Of a DNA stretch of 64,000 nucleotides, positions 46,590 through 59,718 are shown one piece after another. Source of the DNA: Schistosoma haematobium (lineage: Eukaryota > Platyhelminthes > Trematoda > Strigeidida > Schistosomatidae); assembly GCF_000699445.3 (NCBI RefSeq), contig NC_067198.1:31065536-31129535 (forward strand), written 5' to 3'. The position numbers and the translations under genes are program-made. Each line of letters opens with the position of its first letter. Positions within the stretch are counted from its first letter, which is position 1. A model generated the notes under the pieces. It made no database searches. It saw only the letters and a list, made by a program, of their open reading frames with translations, and was not told the origin of the DNA.

Positions 46590-46894
46590 GGTACGAAGGA
46601 GCAATAATAATAATAAACTGAGGTTTGAAATATACAATATGAAGAAATCAAAAATAACAACAAAAAATATATAAGACTCACCAAAAAGAAAAATTGTCAC
46701 TTTGGGTATATGTATGAGAATATACAGTAATAATTCCAAAGGGAAAATATTATGAGTGAATTTATTATGACTGTCAATGGATTGTTATTAATTATAATAA
46801 TAATTCCAATATGAAGTTCTTTATGATACTCTTGAGGAGAATGCAGCAGACTTTGTAGGAAAATGGTGCGCGTTCTAAAGGCGGGTCACCAATA

Positions 46895-47314
46895 TGTTGA
46901 GGCTAATGTCCTCAATATCTGACTCCAAATAATAATATCCCGTAACTGAGTATTTTAGGTAGGCTTAATCTCCTAGTAGAATTGCGAACTTACTCGAGAT
47001 TATTAAAAAGCCTGAACACCAGTTATAGAGATAGTTTATTGATAATGAATAATAATAATCCACAAGCGTACGGTGAGCAAGCACACGATGAAACAGAGAG
47101 AGTGAGTGAGTCTGTTAAAAATCCATATATATTTGAGAGTTAATCGGGTGTGGATAAATTATCGATTATCTGCACATTGAAACCAATAGGAAAATAGCTT
47201 AAGAGTTAATGTACAGACATACATTCGATCATACACACCGAAATTAACATAGTGAATTGAGTCTGAGTTACAATGACTAGATAAATGATACAGTAGTCAA
47301 ACGGGCTTGCCACA
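46895..47314 (-). repeat. LTR 6
   Basis: 420 bp; 5' LTR of unit 5, 3' LTR of unit 6. Confidence 0.95.
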
Positions 47315-47633
47315 TAAGCTCCCATCCAGAACATTGATGTTTTTATGTACCAAAAAAAATTGGATTAACATCTATGTTCGACAAAGAGATAAAGAACGGA
47401 ACCGTTTTTAAAATGAAAGTACAACTCAATATGATGAGTAAGCGTAAAATTGTAATAACAGCTTGTGGGTTGAAACGTTTCATATCATGTATATACAAGT
47501 GTATATTTAACATTAATGAATTGTATAAAGTTAAAATGTAAGCATAATGATGATCCGTGGGGCCAATAAAAAAAATAGTAATCAAAATAAAGTAGGATTT
47601 TTATGTGTTATAAGAGTAGTCTCAGGATTTGGT

Positions 47634-50615
47634 CTAGATAAATATAGTGGTTGCTACATTCCTATCTGGCCAATGTACTCTTCTTCCTGATCTTGTAGTT
47701 TGTGCTGCTGCTGAATTTTGATTTGAAGTGTTGCTTGTTGCAGGTAGTTTGAATGGTGCTTGCTCTGCTGCAGGTTTAGACGGTTTTACAGTTGTCTGTT
47801 TTTTCTCAAAAATATTTCGTCTCATACCGAAAGGTACAAAAGGGCGAGTTTTACCTGTTGAGGTATCACAAGTTAAGGTGTCCTTGTTGTTTATGGGGAT
47901 GTTTTGGAATAATAATTTCGTTTCCTTAGACTGCAAAAGCTTTTGTAGCTCCGTATCGAGCTTTTGATGCTTTGCCATTTCTTGATAGTCTATATCAGGG
48001 ATCGAGAAGGCATTGATATTTAATCTCGATAGTGCATCTGCTGCCTCATTTGCATTGCCTTTAATATAGCGTATATCAGCTGAAAATTGTGAAATGAATT
48101 CTAGTTGACGAATTTCGCGCGGACTATATTTATCATGATTGTGCATCAAGGACTTAGTTAGGGGTTTGTGATCAGTATATATCGTGAAAGAATTGTCTTC
48201 TAACATATAGCGAAAGTGTTTGATGGCTAAGTAGATAGCCAACAGTTCTCTACCGAATGTGCTATATTTTGTTTGCGTTGCGTTTAGCTTTTTTGAGAAA
48301 AATGCAAGGGTTTACCATTGTTCATTGACACGTTGCTGAAGTACAGCACCTACTGCTACGTTAGAAGCGTCGGTCATTATTGCTAAAGGTGCATCAACCT
48401 TTCGTCGTGCGAGTAATGCTTCTGTGCTTAAAGCGCTTTTCAACTGATCAAATGCTTGAATTGCTTGCGGTGTCATTGCTAATGATTTAGCTCGTCCCCT
48501 TAATAAATCAGTTAGTGGTTTTGCTAAGTCTGCACATTTAGGGATAAAACGTCTGTAAAAGTTGATCATCCCAAGGAAACGTCGTAGTTTCTTGAATGAA
48601 TCAGGCAAAGGATAATTTTTGATAGCTTGTGTTTCCTCAGGAACTGGTTTAATGCCTTGCTTATCAAGTACGTGACCTAAAAAGGTGAGGGATTGTTTTC
48701 CGAACTCACATTTGTCAGGATTGACCGCTAACCCATACTCGTTTAGCTTCTCAAAAGCATTTTCAGATGAGTTAGATGTTCATTTTTATCTTTGCTTGCT
48801 ATAAGTAGGTCATCTATGTAAGCATACACAAACGGTAAGCCCCGTACCACTTGGTCAATAAAACGCTGGAAACTTTGTGCAGCATTCCTTAATCCGAAAG
48901 GCATACGGACGAATTCGTATAGTCCAAAGGGGGTAGTAATGGCTGTTTTAGGAACATCGTCTGGATGAATTGGAATGTGATGGTAAGCACGGACGAGATC
49001 AATTTTTGAAAAGATCGACACGTCAGATAGGCTATGAGTGAAGTCATGCAAATGTGGGAGAGGGTATCTATCTGGTATGGTTCGGCTGTTGAGAGCTCTA
49101 TAGTCACCGCACGGTCTAACTTCGGAAGAGTTTTTCTTAGGTACCATATGGAGCGGTGATGCCCACGGACTATCGGAGGGGCGTATGATGCCCAACTCAA
49201 TCATTTTGTTGAATTCGTTCTTTGCGATAGCCAGACGAGAGGGATCAAGGCGTCTTGGACGTGCGAACACAGGTGGACCCTCTGTCTTTATGTGGTGTAC
49301 GACAGTATGCGTCGGTTTGTCGTGTTTGAAACTCGGTCGTAATAAATCTGGAAACTGATTAAGTAAATTGACGTATTTGTCGTTCTCATGATGAGGTTTA
49401 ACTAATAAATGTATGGAAGTCTCATTTGATATAATCCCTCTAATTTCCTTACTCTGTTCGGCAAGGACAAGTTTCCTATTTCTGACATCTACCAGTATTT
49501 TGTGGAATTGCAGAAAATCAATGCCGATTATAGGAACGAGGACGTCCGCTATGATGAAACTCCAGGAAAAATTAGATTTAGGACCGAAATTTAATTGCAA
49601 CCGCCTTTTGCCGTACGTCTTGATGTCAGACCTGTTTGCAGCTTGTAGTTTTAGTTTGGGGTCAGGTGTGTTTTTCTCGAGTGCAGTAGGTGGTACTACA
49701 CTAACCTCTGCCCCAGTGTCGACTAAAAACTGTGTGCCGGTTCTTTTGTCTGTAACATATAATAGACGACTGTCTTGAGAGTTGTGGTCAGTGAGTGCAG
49801 TCGTCATTAACCTACGGTCTTGACGTTCCTTTTTCTGTGTGCTTGCAAAGTTACAAGGCGGAGTACATTTTCTAGCTTGTTTGCCATATGTTCTATGGTA
49901 CCAACAAATGTTGTGTCTAGTAGTGCTTGGACTACGTCGTCTACGGCTTGTGGATGTTCCTCTACGCTTGCTGTGGGAGGCATTCAATAATTGGATCTGA
50001 GCTATCTGTTTCGTAAGGGTATCAACTGATCGTCGTAACTCGGCGATCTCGTCAGCTGAGCTTGATTGGATTTGAGATACAAGGTGAGTCTTGGACCGTT
50101 CGTAAATTCTGTCGGCTATGTCTGCTAGTCTATCAAAATCAACGTCTTCGTCTCCAATTGCTAGTATCTGTTGAATGTTTTGAGGGAGACGTCTGAGCCA
50201 CAATTGATATAGTAGACGTTTGTCTACTGTCCGATTTCCTAATAAGTTTGTCATGTGGCGTTTTAACTGTGACGGTGTATTGTCACCTAGCTCCACGTTG
50301 GCTAAAAGTTGATCAATTGTCTGTTGGTCGGTGAGAGATGTGACACGAATGACTCTCTTTTAGACAATCGAATGGTGAGTCAGGATCCGGCTTAAAAATG
50401 ACATCCGGCACTTGTTCAATGACGTCATCTGGCAGCAGTGAATTTGCATAACTAAATTTCGTACTCTGGTTTGTGATTTTGTTTGCTACAAAAAAGCTTT
50501 CTAAACGAGCAAACCAGAGTCCAGCCTTTCGTGGATTAAAAATGGGTAAAGGTACAGAGATGGCACCCACGGAAATAGATTTAGATGAAAGGCTTAGCGA
50601 ATTATCAACTGACAT
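47634..50615 (-). pseudogene. Gag-Pol remnant, unit 6
   Basis: A 2-bp loss near 50352-50361 in Gag (one C and one T) and an A run of 4 at 48753-48756 in the RT thumb, then the common TAA at 48312-48314. It carries the ISQFS change. Units 3 and 6 share two markers although they are not neighbours, pointing to exchange or block duplication. Confidence 0.9.
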
Positions 50616-50919
50616 GGTACGAAGGAGCAATAGTAATAATAAACTGAGGTTTGAAATATACAATATGAAGAAATCAAAAATAACAACAAAAAATATATAA
50701 GACTCACCAAAAGAAAAATTGTCACTTTGGGTATATGTATGAGAATATACAGTAATAATTCCAAAGGGAAAATATTATGAGTGAATTTATTATGACTGTC
50801 AATGGATTGTTATTAATTATAATAATAATTCCAATATGAAGTTCTTTATGATACTCTTGAGGAGAATGCAGCAGACTTTGTAGGAAAATGGTGCGCGTTC
50901 TAAAGGCGGGTCACCAATA

Positions 50920-51339
50920 TGTTGAGGCTAATGTCCTCAATATCTGACTCCAAATAATAATATCCCGTAACTGAGTATTTTAGGTAGGCTTAATCTCCTA
51001 GTAGAATTGCGAACTTACTCGAGATTATTAAAAAGCCTGAACACCAGTTATAGAGATAGTTTATTGATAATGAATAATAATAATCCACAAGCGTACGGTG
51101 AGCAAGCACACGATGAAACAGAGAGAGTGAGTGAGTCTGTTAAAAATCCATATATATTTGAGAGTTAATCGGGTGTGGATAAATTATCGATTATCTGCAC
51201 ATTGAAACCAATAGGAAAATAGCTTAAGAGTTAATGTACAGACATACATTCGATCATACACACCGAAATTAACATAGTGAATTGAGTCTGAGTTACAATG
51301 ACTAGATAAATGATACAGTAGTCAAACGGGCTTGCCACA
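50920..51339 (-). repeat. LTR 7
   Basis: 420 bp; 5' LTR of unit 6, 3' LTR of unit 7. Confidence 0.95.
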
Positions 51340-51657
51340 TAAGCTCCCATCCAGAACATTGATGTTTTTATGTACCAAAAAAAATTGGATTAACATCTAT
51401 GTTCGACAAAGAGATAAAGAACGGAACCGTTTTTAAAATGAAAGTACAACTCAATATGATGAGTAAGCGTAAAATTGTAATAACAGCTTGTGGGTTGAAA
51501 CGTTTCATATCATGTATATACAAGTGTATATTTAACATTAATGAATTGTATAAAGTTAAAATGTAAGCATAATGATGATCCGTGGGGCCAATAAAAAAAT
51601 AGTAATCAAAATAAAGTAGGATTTTTATGTGTTATAAGAGTAGTCTCAGGATTTGGT

Positions 51658-54642
51658 CTAGATAAATATAGTGGTTGCTACATTCCTATCTGGCCAATGT
51701 ACTCTTCTTCCTGATCTTGTAGTTTGTGCTGCTGCTGAATTTTGATTTGAAGTGTTGCTTGTTGCAGGTAGTTTGAATGGTGCTTGCTCTGCTGCAGGTT
51801 TAGACGGTTTTACAGTTGTCTGTTTTTTCTCAAAAATATTTCGTCTCATACCGAAAGGTACAAAAGGGCGAGTTTTACCTGTTGAGGTATCACAAGTTAA
51901 GGTGTCCTTGTTGTTTATGGGGATGTTTTGGAATAATAATTTCGTTTCCTTAGACTGCAAAAGCTTTTGTAGCTCCGTATCGAGCTTTTGATGCTTTGCC
52001 ATTTCTTGATAGTCTATATCAGGGATCGAGAAGGCATTGATATTTAATCTCGATAGTGCATCTGCTGCCTCATTTGCATTGCCTTTAATATAGCGTATAT
52101 CAGCTGAAAATTGTGAAATGAATTCTAGTTGACGAATTTCGCGCGGACTATATTTATCATGATTGTGCATCAAGGACTTAGTTAGGGGTTTGTGATCAGT
52201 ATATATCGTGAAAGAATTGTCTTCTAACATATAGCGAAAGTGTTTGATGGCTAAGTAGATAGCCAACAGTTCTCTACCGAATGTGCTATATTTTGTTTGC
52301 GTTGCGTTTAGCTTTTTTGAGAAAAATGCAAGGGTTTACCATTGTTCATTGACACGTTGCTGAAGTACAGCACCTACTGCTACGTTAGAAGCGTCGGTCA
52401 TTATTGCTAAAGGTGCATCAACCTTTCGTCGTGCGAGTAATGCTTCTGTGCTTAAAGCGCTTTTCAACTGATCAAATGCTTGAATTGCTTGCGGTGTCAT
52501 TGCTAATGATTTAGCTCGTCCCCTTAATAAATCAGTTAGTGGTTTTGCTAAGTCTGCACATTTAGGGATAAAACGTCTGTAAAAGTTGATCATCCCAAGG
52601 AAACGTCGTAGTTTCTTGAATGAATCAGGCAAAGGATAATTTTTGATAGCTTGTGTTTCCTCAGGAACTGGTTTAATGCCTTGCTTATCAAGTACGTGAC
52701 CTAAAAAGGTGAGGGATTGTTTTCCGAACTCACATTTGTCAGGATTGACCGCTAACCCATACTCGTTTAGCTTCTCAAAAAGCATTTTCAGATGAGTTAG
52801 ATGTTCATTTTTATCTTTGCTTGCTATAAGTAGGTCATCTATGTAAGCATACACAAACGGTAAGCCCCGTACCACTTGGTCAATAAAACGCTGGAAACTT
52901 TGTGCAGCATTCCTTAATCCGAAAGGCATACGGACGAATTCGTATAGTCCAAAGGGGGTAGTAATGGCTGTTTTAGGAACATCGTCTGGATGAATTGGAA
53001 TGTGATGGTAAGCACGGACGAGATCAATTTTTGAAAAGATCGACACGTCAGATAGGCTATGAGTGAAGTCATGCAAATGTGGGAGAGGGTATCTATCTGG
53101 TATGGTTCGGCTGTTGAGAGCTCTATAGTCACCGCACGGTCTAACTTCGGAAGAGTTTTTCTTAGGTACCATATGGAGCGGTGATGCCCACGGACTATCG
53201 GAGGGGCGTATGATGCCCAACTCAATCATTTTGTTGAATTCGTTCTTTGCGATAGCCAGACGAGAGGGATCAAGGCGTCTTGGACGTGCGAACACAGGTG
53301 GACCCTCTGTCTTTATGTGGTGTACGACAGTATGCGTCGGTTTGTCGTGTTTGAAACTCGGTCGTAATAAATCTGGAAACTGATTAAGTAAATTGACGTA
53401 TTTGTCGTTCTCATGATGAGGTTTAACTAATAAATGTATGGAAGTCTCATTTGATATAATCCCTCTAATTTCCTTACTCTGTTCGGCAAGGACAAGTTTC
53501 CTATTTCTGACATCTACCAGTATTTTGTGGAATTGCAGAAAATCAATGCCGATTATAGGAACGAGGACGTCCGCTATGATGAAACTCCAGGAAAAATTAG
53601 ATTTAGGACCGAAATTTAATTGCAACCGCCTTTTGCCGTACGTCTTGATGTCAGACCTGTTTGCAGCTTGTAGTTTTAGTTTGGGGTCAGGTGTGTTTTT
53701 CTCGAGTGCAGTAGGTGGTACTACACTAACCTCTGCCCCAGTGTCGACTAAAAACTGTGTGCCGGTTCTTTTGTCTGTAACATATAATAGACGACTGTCT
53801 TGAGAGTTGTGGTCAGTGAGTGCAGTCGTCATTAACCTACGGTCTTGACGTTCCTTTTTCTGTGTGCTTGCAAAGTTACAAGGCGGAGTACATTTTCTAG
53901 CTTGTTTGCCATATGTTCTATGGTACCAACAAATGTTGTGTCTAGTAGTGCTTGGACTACGTCGTCTACGGCTTGTGGATGTTCCTCTACGCTTGCTGTG
54001 GGAGGCATTCAATAATTGGATCTGAGCTATCTGTTTCGTAAGGGTATCAACTGATCGTCGTAACTCGGCGATCTCGTCAGCTGAGCTTGATTGGATTTGA
54101 GATACAAGGTGAGTCTTGGACCGTTCGTAAATTCTGTCGGCTATGTCTGCTAGTCTATCAAAATCAACGTCTTCGTCTCCAATTGCTAGTATCTGTTGAA
54201 TGTTTTGAGGGAGACGTCTGAGCCACAATTGATATAGTAGACGTTTGTCTACTGTCCGATTTCCTAATAAGTTTGTCATGTGGCGTTTTAACTGTGACGG
54301 TGTATTGTCACCTAGCTCCACGTTGGCTAAAAGTTGATCAATTGTCTGTTGGTCGGTGAGAGATGTGACACGAATGACCTCTCTTTTTAGACAATCGAAT
54401 GGTGAGTCAGGATCCGGCTTAAAAATGACATCCGGCACTTGTTCAATGACGTCATCTGGCAGCAGTGAATTTGCATAACTAAATTTCGTACTCTGGTTTG
54501 TGATTTTGTTTGCTACAAAAAAGCTTTCTAAACGAGCAAACCAGAGTCCAGCCTTTCGTGGATTAAAAATGGGTAAAGGTACAGAGATGGCACCCACGGA
54601 AATAGATTTAGATGAAAGGCTTAGCGAATTACCAACTGACAT
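51658..54642 (-). pseudogene. Gag-Protease-RT frame without frameshift, unit 7
   Basis: This is the only unit in which Gag, protease and RT form one uninterrupted frame: 768 codons from MSVGNS to the TAA at 52336-52338, then 225 more in the same frame to 51658. Domains by residue: Gag 1-290 with CHCC at C238, H241, C251 and C255; protease DTGA at 300-303; RT about 455-640 with YIDD at 600-603; RNase H from 740 with D750. The remaining RNase H acidic residues (in GRELLA and YTDHKP) lie beyond the stop. The upstream ATG at 54792 adds 50 hydrophobic residues that are probably leader or intron sequence, so MSV is preferred. The frame could yield a Gag-protease-RT protein but no functional RNase H or integrase. 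Confidence 0.9.
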
Positions 54643-54670
54643 GGTACGAAGGAGCAATAGTAATAATAAA

Positions 54671-54734
54671 CTGAGGTTTGAAATATACAATATGAAGAAA
54701 TCAAAAATAACAACAAAAAATATATAAGACTCAC
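54671..54734 (-). other. Possible 64-nt leader intron or splice signals, unit 7
   Basis: On the minus strand G|GTGAGT (donor, 54729-54734) precedes a pyrimidine-rich tract ending AACCTCAG (acceptor, 54671), just upstream of the MSV start. Removal would delete most of the hydrophobic upstream frame. The acceptor could also take a spliced leader. The same signals occur in the other units (for example 62730-62793). Confidence 0.35.
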
Positions 54735-54947
54735 CAAAAAGAAAAATTGTCACTTTGGGTATATGTATGAGAATATACAGTAATAATTCCAAAGGGAAAA
54801 TATTATGAGTGAATTTATTATGACTGTCAATGGATTGTTATTAATTATAATAATAATTCCAATATGAAGTTCTTTATGATACTCTTGAGGAGAATGCAGC
54901 AGACTTTGTAGGAAAATGGTGCGCGTTCTAAAGGCGGGTCACCAATA

Positions 54948-55367
54948 TGTTGAGGCTAATGTCCTCAATATCTGACTCCAAATAATAATATCCCGTAACT
55001 GAGTATTTTAGGTAGGCTTAATCTCCTAGTAGAATTGCGAACTTACTCGAGATTATTAAAAAGCCTGAACACCAGTTATAGAGATAGTTTATTGATAATG
55101 AATAATAATAATCCACAAGCGTACGGTGAGCAAGCACACGATGAAACAGAGAGAGTGAGTGAGTCTGTTAAAAATCCATATATATTTGAGAGTTAATCGG
55201 GTGTGGATAAATTATCGATTATCTGCACATTGAAACCAATAGGAAAATAGCTTAAGAGTTAATGTACAGACATACATTCGATCATACACACCGAAATTAA
55301 CATAGTGAATTGAGTCTGGGTTACAATGACTAGATAAATGATACAGTAGTCAAACGGGCTTGCCACA
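54948..55367 (-). repeat. LTR 8
   Basis: 420 bp, with GTCTGGG instead of GTCTGAG near 55314. 5' LTR of unit 7, 3' LTR of unit 8. Confidence 0.95.
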
Positions 55368-55688
55368 TAAGCTCCCATCCAGAACATTGATGTTTTTATG
55401 TACCAAAGAAAAAATTGGATTAACATCTATGTTCGACAAAGAGATAAAGAACGGAACCGTTTTTAAAATGAAAGTACAACTCAATATGATGAGTAAGCGT
55501 AAAATTGTAATAACAGCTTGTGGGTTGAAACGTTTCATATCATGTATATACAAGTGTATATTTAACATTAATGAATTGTATAAAGTTAAAATGTAAGCAT
55601 AATGATGATCCGTGGGGCCAATAAAAAAAATAGTAATCAAAATAAAGTAGGATTTTTATGTGTTATAAGAGTAGTCTCAGGATTTGGT

Positions 55689-58672
55689 CTAGATAAATAT
55701 AGTGGTTGCTACATTCCTATCTGGCCAATGTACTCTTCTTCCTGATCTTGTAGTTTGTGCTGCTGCTGAATTTTGATTTGAAGTGTTGCTTGTTGCAGGT
55801 AGTTTGAATGGTGCTTGCTCTGCTGCAGGTTTAGACGGTTTTACAGTTGTCTGTTTTTTCTCAAAAATATTTCGTCTCATACCGAAAGGTACAAAAGGGC
55901 GAGTTTTACCTGTTGAGGTATCACAAGTTAAGGTGTCCTTGTTGTTTATGGGGATGTTTTGGAATAATAATTTCGTTTCCTTAGACTGCAAAAGCTTTTG
56001 TAGCTCCGTATCGAGCTTTTGATGCTTTGCCATTTCTTGATAGTCTATATCAGGGATCGAGAAGGCATTGATATTTAATCTCGATAGTGCATCTGCTGCC
56101 TCATTTGCATTGCCTTTAATATAGCGTATATCAGCTGCAAATTGTGAAATGAATTCTAGTTGACGAATTTCGCGCGGACTATATTTATCATGATTGTGCA
56201 TCAAGGACTTAGTTAGGGGTTTGTGATCAGTATATATCGTGAAAGAATTGTCTTCTAACATATAGCGAAAGTGTTTGATGGCTAAGTAGATAGCCAACAG
56301 TTCTCTACCGAATGTGCTATATTTTGTTTGCGTTGCGTTTAGCTTTTTTGAGAAAAATGCAAGGGTTTACCATTGTTCATTGACACGTTGCTGAAGTACA
56401 GCACCTACTGCTACGTTAGAAGCGTCGGTCATTATTGCTAAAGGAGCATCAACCTTTCGTCGTGCGAGTAATGCTTCTGTGCTTAAAGCGCTTTTCAACT
56501 GATCAAATGCTTGAATTGCTTGCGGTGTCATTGCTAATGATTTAGCTCGTCCCCTTAATAAATCAGTTAGTGGTTTTGCTAAGTCTGCACATTTAGGGAT
56601 AAAACGTCTGTAAAAGTTGATCATCCCAAGGAAACGTCGTAGTTTCTTGAATGAATCAGGCAAAGGATAATTTTTGATAGCTTGTGTTTCCTCAGGAACT
56701 GGTTTAATGCCTTGCTTATCAAGTACGTGACCTAAAAAGGTGAGGGATTGTTTTCCGAACTCACATTTGTCAGGATTGACCGCTAACCCATACTCGTTTA
56801 GCTTCTCAAAAAGCATTTTCAGATGAGTTAGATGTTCATTTTTATCTTTGCTTGCTATAAGTAGGTCATCTATGTAAGCATACACAAACGGTAAGCCCCG
56901 TACCACTTGGTCAATAAAACGCTGGAAACTTTGTGCAGCATTCCTTAATCCGAAAGGCATACGGACGAATTCGTATAGTCCAAAGGGGGTAGTAATGGCT
57001 GGTTTAGGAACATCGTCTGGATGAATTGGAATGTGATGGTAAGCACGGACGAGATCAATTTTTGAAAAGATCGACACGTCAGATAGGCTATGAGTGAAGT
57101 CATGCAAATGTGGGAGAGGGTATCTATCTGGTATGGTTCGGCTGTTGAGAGCTCTATAGTCACCGCACGGTCTAACTTCGGAAGAGTTTTTCTTAGGTAC
57201 CATATGGAGCGGTGATGCCCACGGACTATCGGAGGGGCGTATGATGCCCAACTCAATCATTTTGTTGAATTCGTTCTTTGCGATAGCCAGACGAGAGGGA
57301 TCAAGGCGTCTTGGACGTGCGAACACAGGTGGACCCTCTGTCTTTATGTGGTGTACGACAGTATGCGTCGGTTTGTCGTGTTTGAAACTCGGTCGTAATA
57401 AATCTGGAAACTGATTAAGTAAATTGACGTATTTGTCGTTCTCATGATGAGGTTTAACTAATAAATGTATGGAAGTCTCATTTGATATAATCCCTCTAAT
57501 TTCCTTACTCTGTTCGGCAAGGACAAGTTTCCTATTTCTGACATCTACCAGTATTTTGTGGAATTGCAGAAAATCAATGCCGATTATAGGAACGAGGACG
57601 TCCGCTATGATGAAACTCCAGGAAAAATTAGATTTAGGACCGAAATTTAATTGCAACCGCCTTTTGCCGTACGTCTTGATGTCAGACCTGTTTGCAGCTT
57701 GTAGTTTTAGTTTGGGGTCAGGTGTGTTTTTCTCGAGTGCAGTAGGTGGTACTACACTAACCTCTGCCCCAGTGTCGACTAAAAACTGTGTGCCGGTTCT
57801 TTTGTCTGTAACATATAATAGACGACTGTCTTGAGAGTTGTGGTCAGTGAGTGCAGTCGTCATTAACCTACGGTCTTGACGTTCCTTTTTCTGTGTGCTT
57901 GCAAAGTTACAAGGCGGAGTACATTTTCTAGCTTGTTTGCCATATGTTCTATGGTACCAACAAATGTTGTGTCTAGTAGTGCTTGGACTACGTCGTCTAC
58001 GGCTTGTGGATGTTCCTCTACGCTTGCTGTGGGAGGCATTCAATAATTGGATCTGAGCTATCTGTTTCGTAAGGGTATCAACTGATCGTCGTAACTCGGC
58101 GATCTCGTCAGCTGAGCTTGATTGGATTTGAGATACAAGGTGAGTCTTGGACCGTTCGTAAATTCTGTCGGCTATGTCTGCTAGTCTATCAAAATCAACG
58201 TCTTCGTCTCCAATTGCTAGTATCTGTTGAATGTTTTGAGGGAGACGTCTGAGCCACAATTGATATAGTAGACGTTTGTCTACTGTCCGATTTCCTAATA
58301 AGTTTGTCATGTGGCGTTTTAACTGTGACGGTGTATTGTCACCTAGCTCCACGTTGGCTAAAAGTTGATCAATTGTCTGTTGGTCGGTGAGAGATGTGAC
58401 ACGAATGACCTCTCTTTTTAGACAATCGAATGGTGAGTCAGGATCCGGCTTAAAAATGACATCCGGCACTTGTTCAATGACGTCATCTGGCAGCAGTGAA
58501 TTTGCATAACTAAATTTCGTACTCTGGTTTGTGATTTTGTTTGCTACAAAAAGCTTTCTAAACGAGCAAACCAGAGTCCAGCCTTTCGTGGATTAAAAAT
58601 GGGTAAAGGTACAGAGATGGCACCCACGGAAATAGATTTAGATGAAAGGCTTAGCGAATTATCAACTGACAT
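55689..58672 (-). pseudogene. Gag-Pol remnant, unit 8
   Basis: A run of 5 at 58548-58552 shifts early Gag; the frame is open from PDVIF to the common TAA at 56367-56369, and again to 55689. A unique Thr to Pro change lies in RT ([10 protein letters not shown]), close to the conserved FGLYEF block. It shares CAAAGAAAA in the region left of pol with unit 9. Confidence 0.9.
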
Positions 58673-58977
58673 GGTACGAAGGAGCAATAGTAATAATAAA
58701 CTGAGGTTTGAAATATACAATATGAAGAAATCAAAAATAACAACAAAAAATATATAAGACTCACCAAAAAGAAAAATTGTCACTTTGGGTATATGTATGA
58801 GAATATACAGTAATAATTCCAAAGGGAAAATATTATGAGTGAATTTATTATGACTGTCAATGGATTGTTATTAATTATAATAATAATTCCAATATGAAGT
58901 TCTTTATGATACTCTTGAGGAGAATGCAGCAGACTTTGTAGGAAAATGGTGCGCGTTCTAAAGGCGGGTCACCAATA

Positions 58978-59397
58978 TGTTGAGGCTAATGTCCTCAATA
59001 TCTGACTCCAAATAATAATATCCCGTAACTGAGTATTTTAGGTAGGCTTAATCTCCTAGTAGAATTGCGAACTTACTCGAGATTATTAAAAAGCCTGAAC
59101 ACCAGTTATAGAGATAGTTTATTGATAATGAATAATAATAATCCACAAGCGTACGGTGAGCAAGCACACGATGAAACAGAGAGAGTGAGTGAGTCTGTTA
59201 AAAATCCATATATATTTGAGAGTTAATCGGGTGTGGATAAATTATCGATTATCTGCACATTGAAACCAATAGGAAAATAGCTTAAGAGTTAATGTACAGA
59301 CATACATTCGATCATACACACCGAAATTAACATAGTGAATTGAGTCTGAGTTACAATGACTAGATAAATGATACAGTAGTCAAACGGGCTTGTCACA
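58978..59397 (-). repeat. LTR 9
   Basis: 420 bp, ending TTGTCACA instead of TTGCCACA. 5' LTR of unit 8, 3' LTR of unit 9. Confidence 0.95.
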
Positions 59398-59718
59398 TAA
59401 GCTCCCATCCAGAACATTGATGTTTTTATGTACCAAAGAAAAAATTGGATTAACATCTATGTTCGACAAAGAGATAAAGAACGGAACCGTTTTTAAAATG
59501 AAAGTACAACTCAATATGATGAGTAAGCGTAAAATTGTAATAACAGCTTGTGGGTTGAAACGTTTCATATCATGTATATACAAGTGTATATTTAACATTA
59601 ATGAATTGTATAAAGTTAAAATGTAAGCATAATGATGATCCGTGGGGCCAATAAAAAAAATAGTAATCAAAATAAAGTAGGATTTTTATGTGTTATAAGA
59701 GTAGTCTCAGGATTTGGT

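Noticed and set aside
52314..52322. A AAA AAG slippery heptamer near the RNase H stop, as a programmed frameshift
   Set aside because: It lies beyond the stop codon in the reading direction, so it cannot bypass the stop; no downstream pseudoknot was seen.
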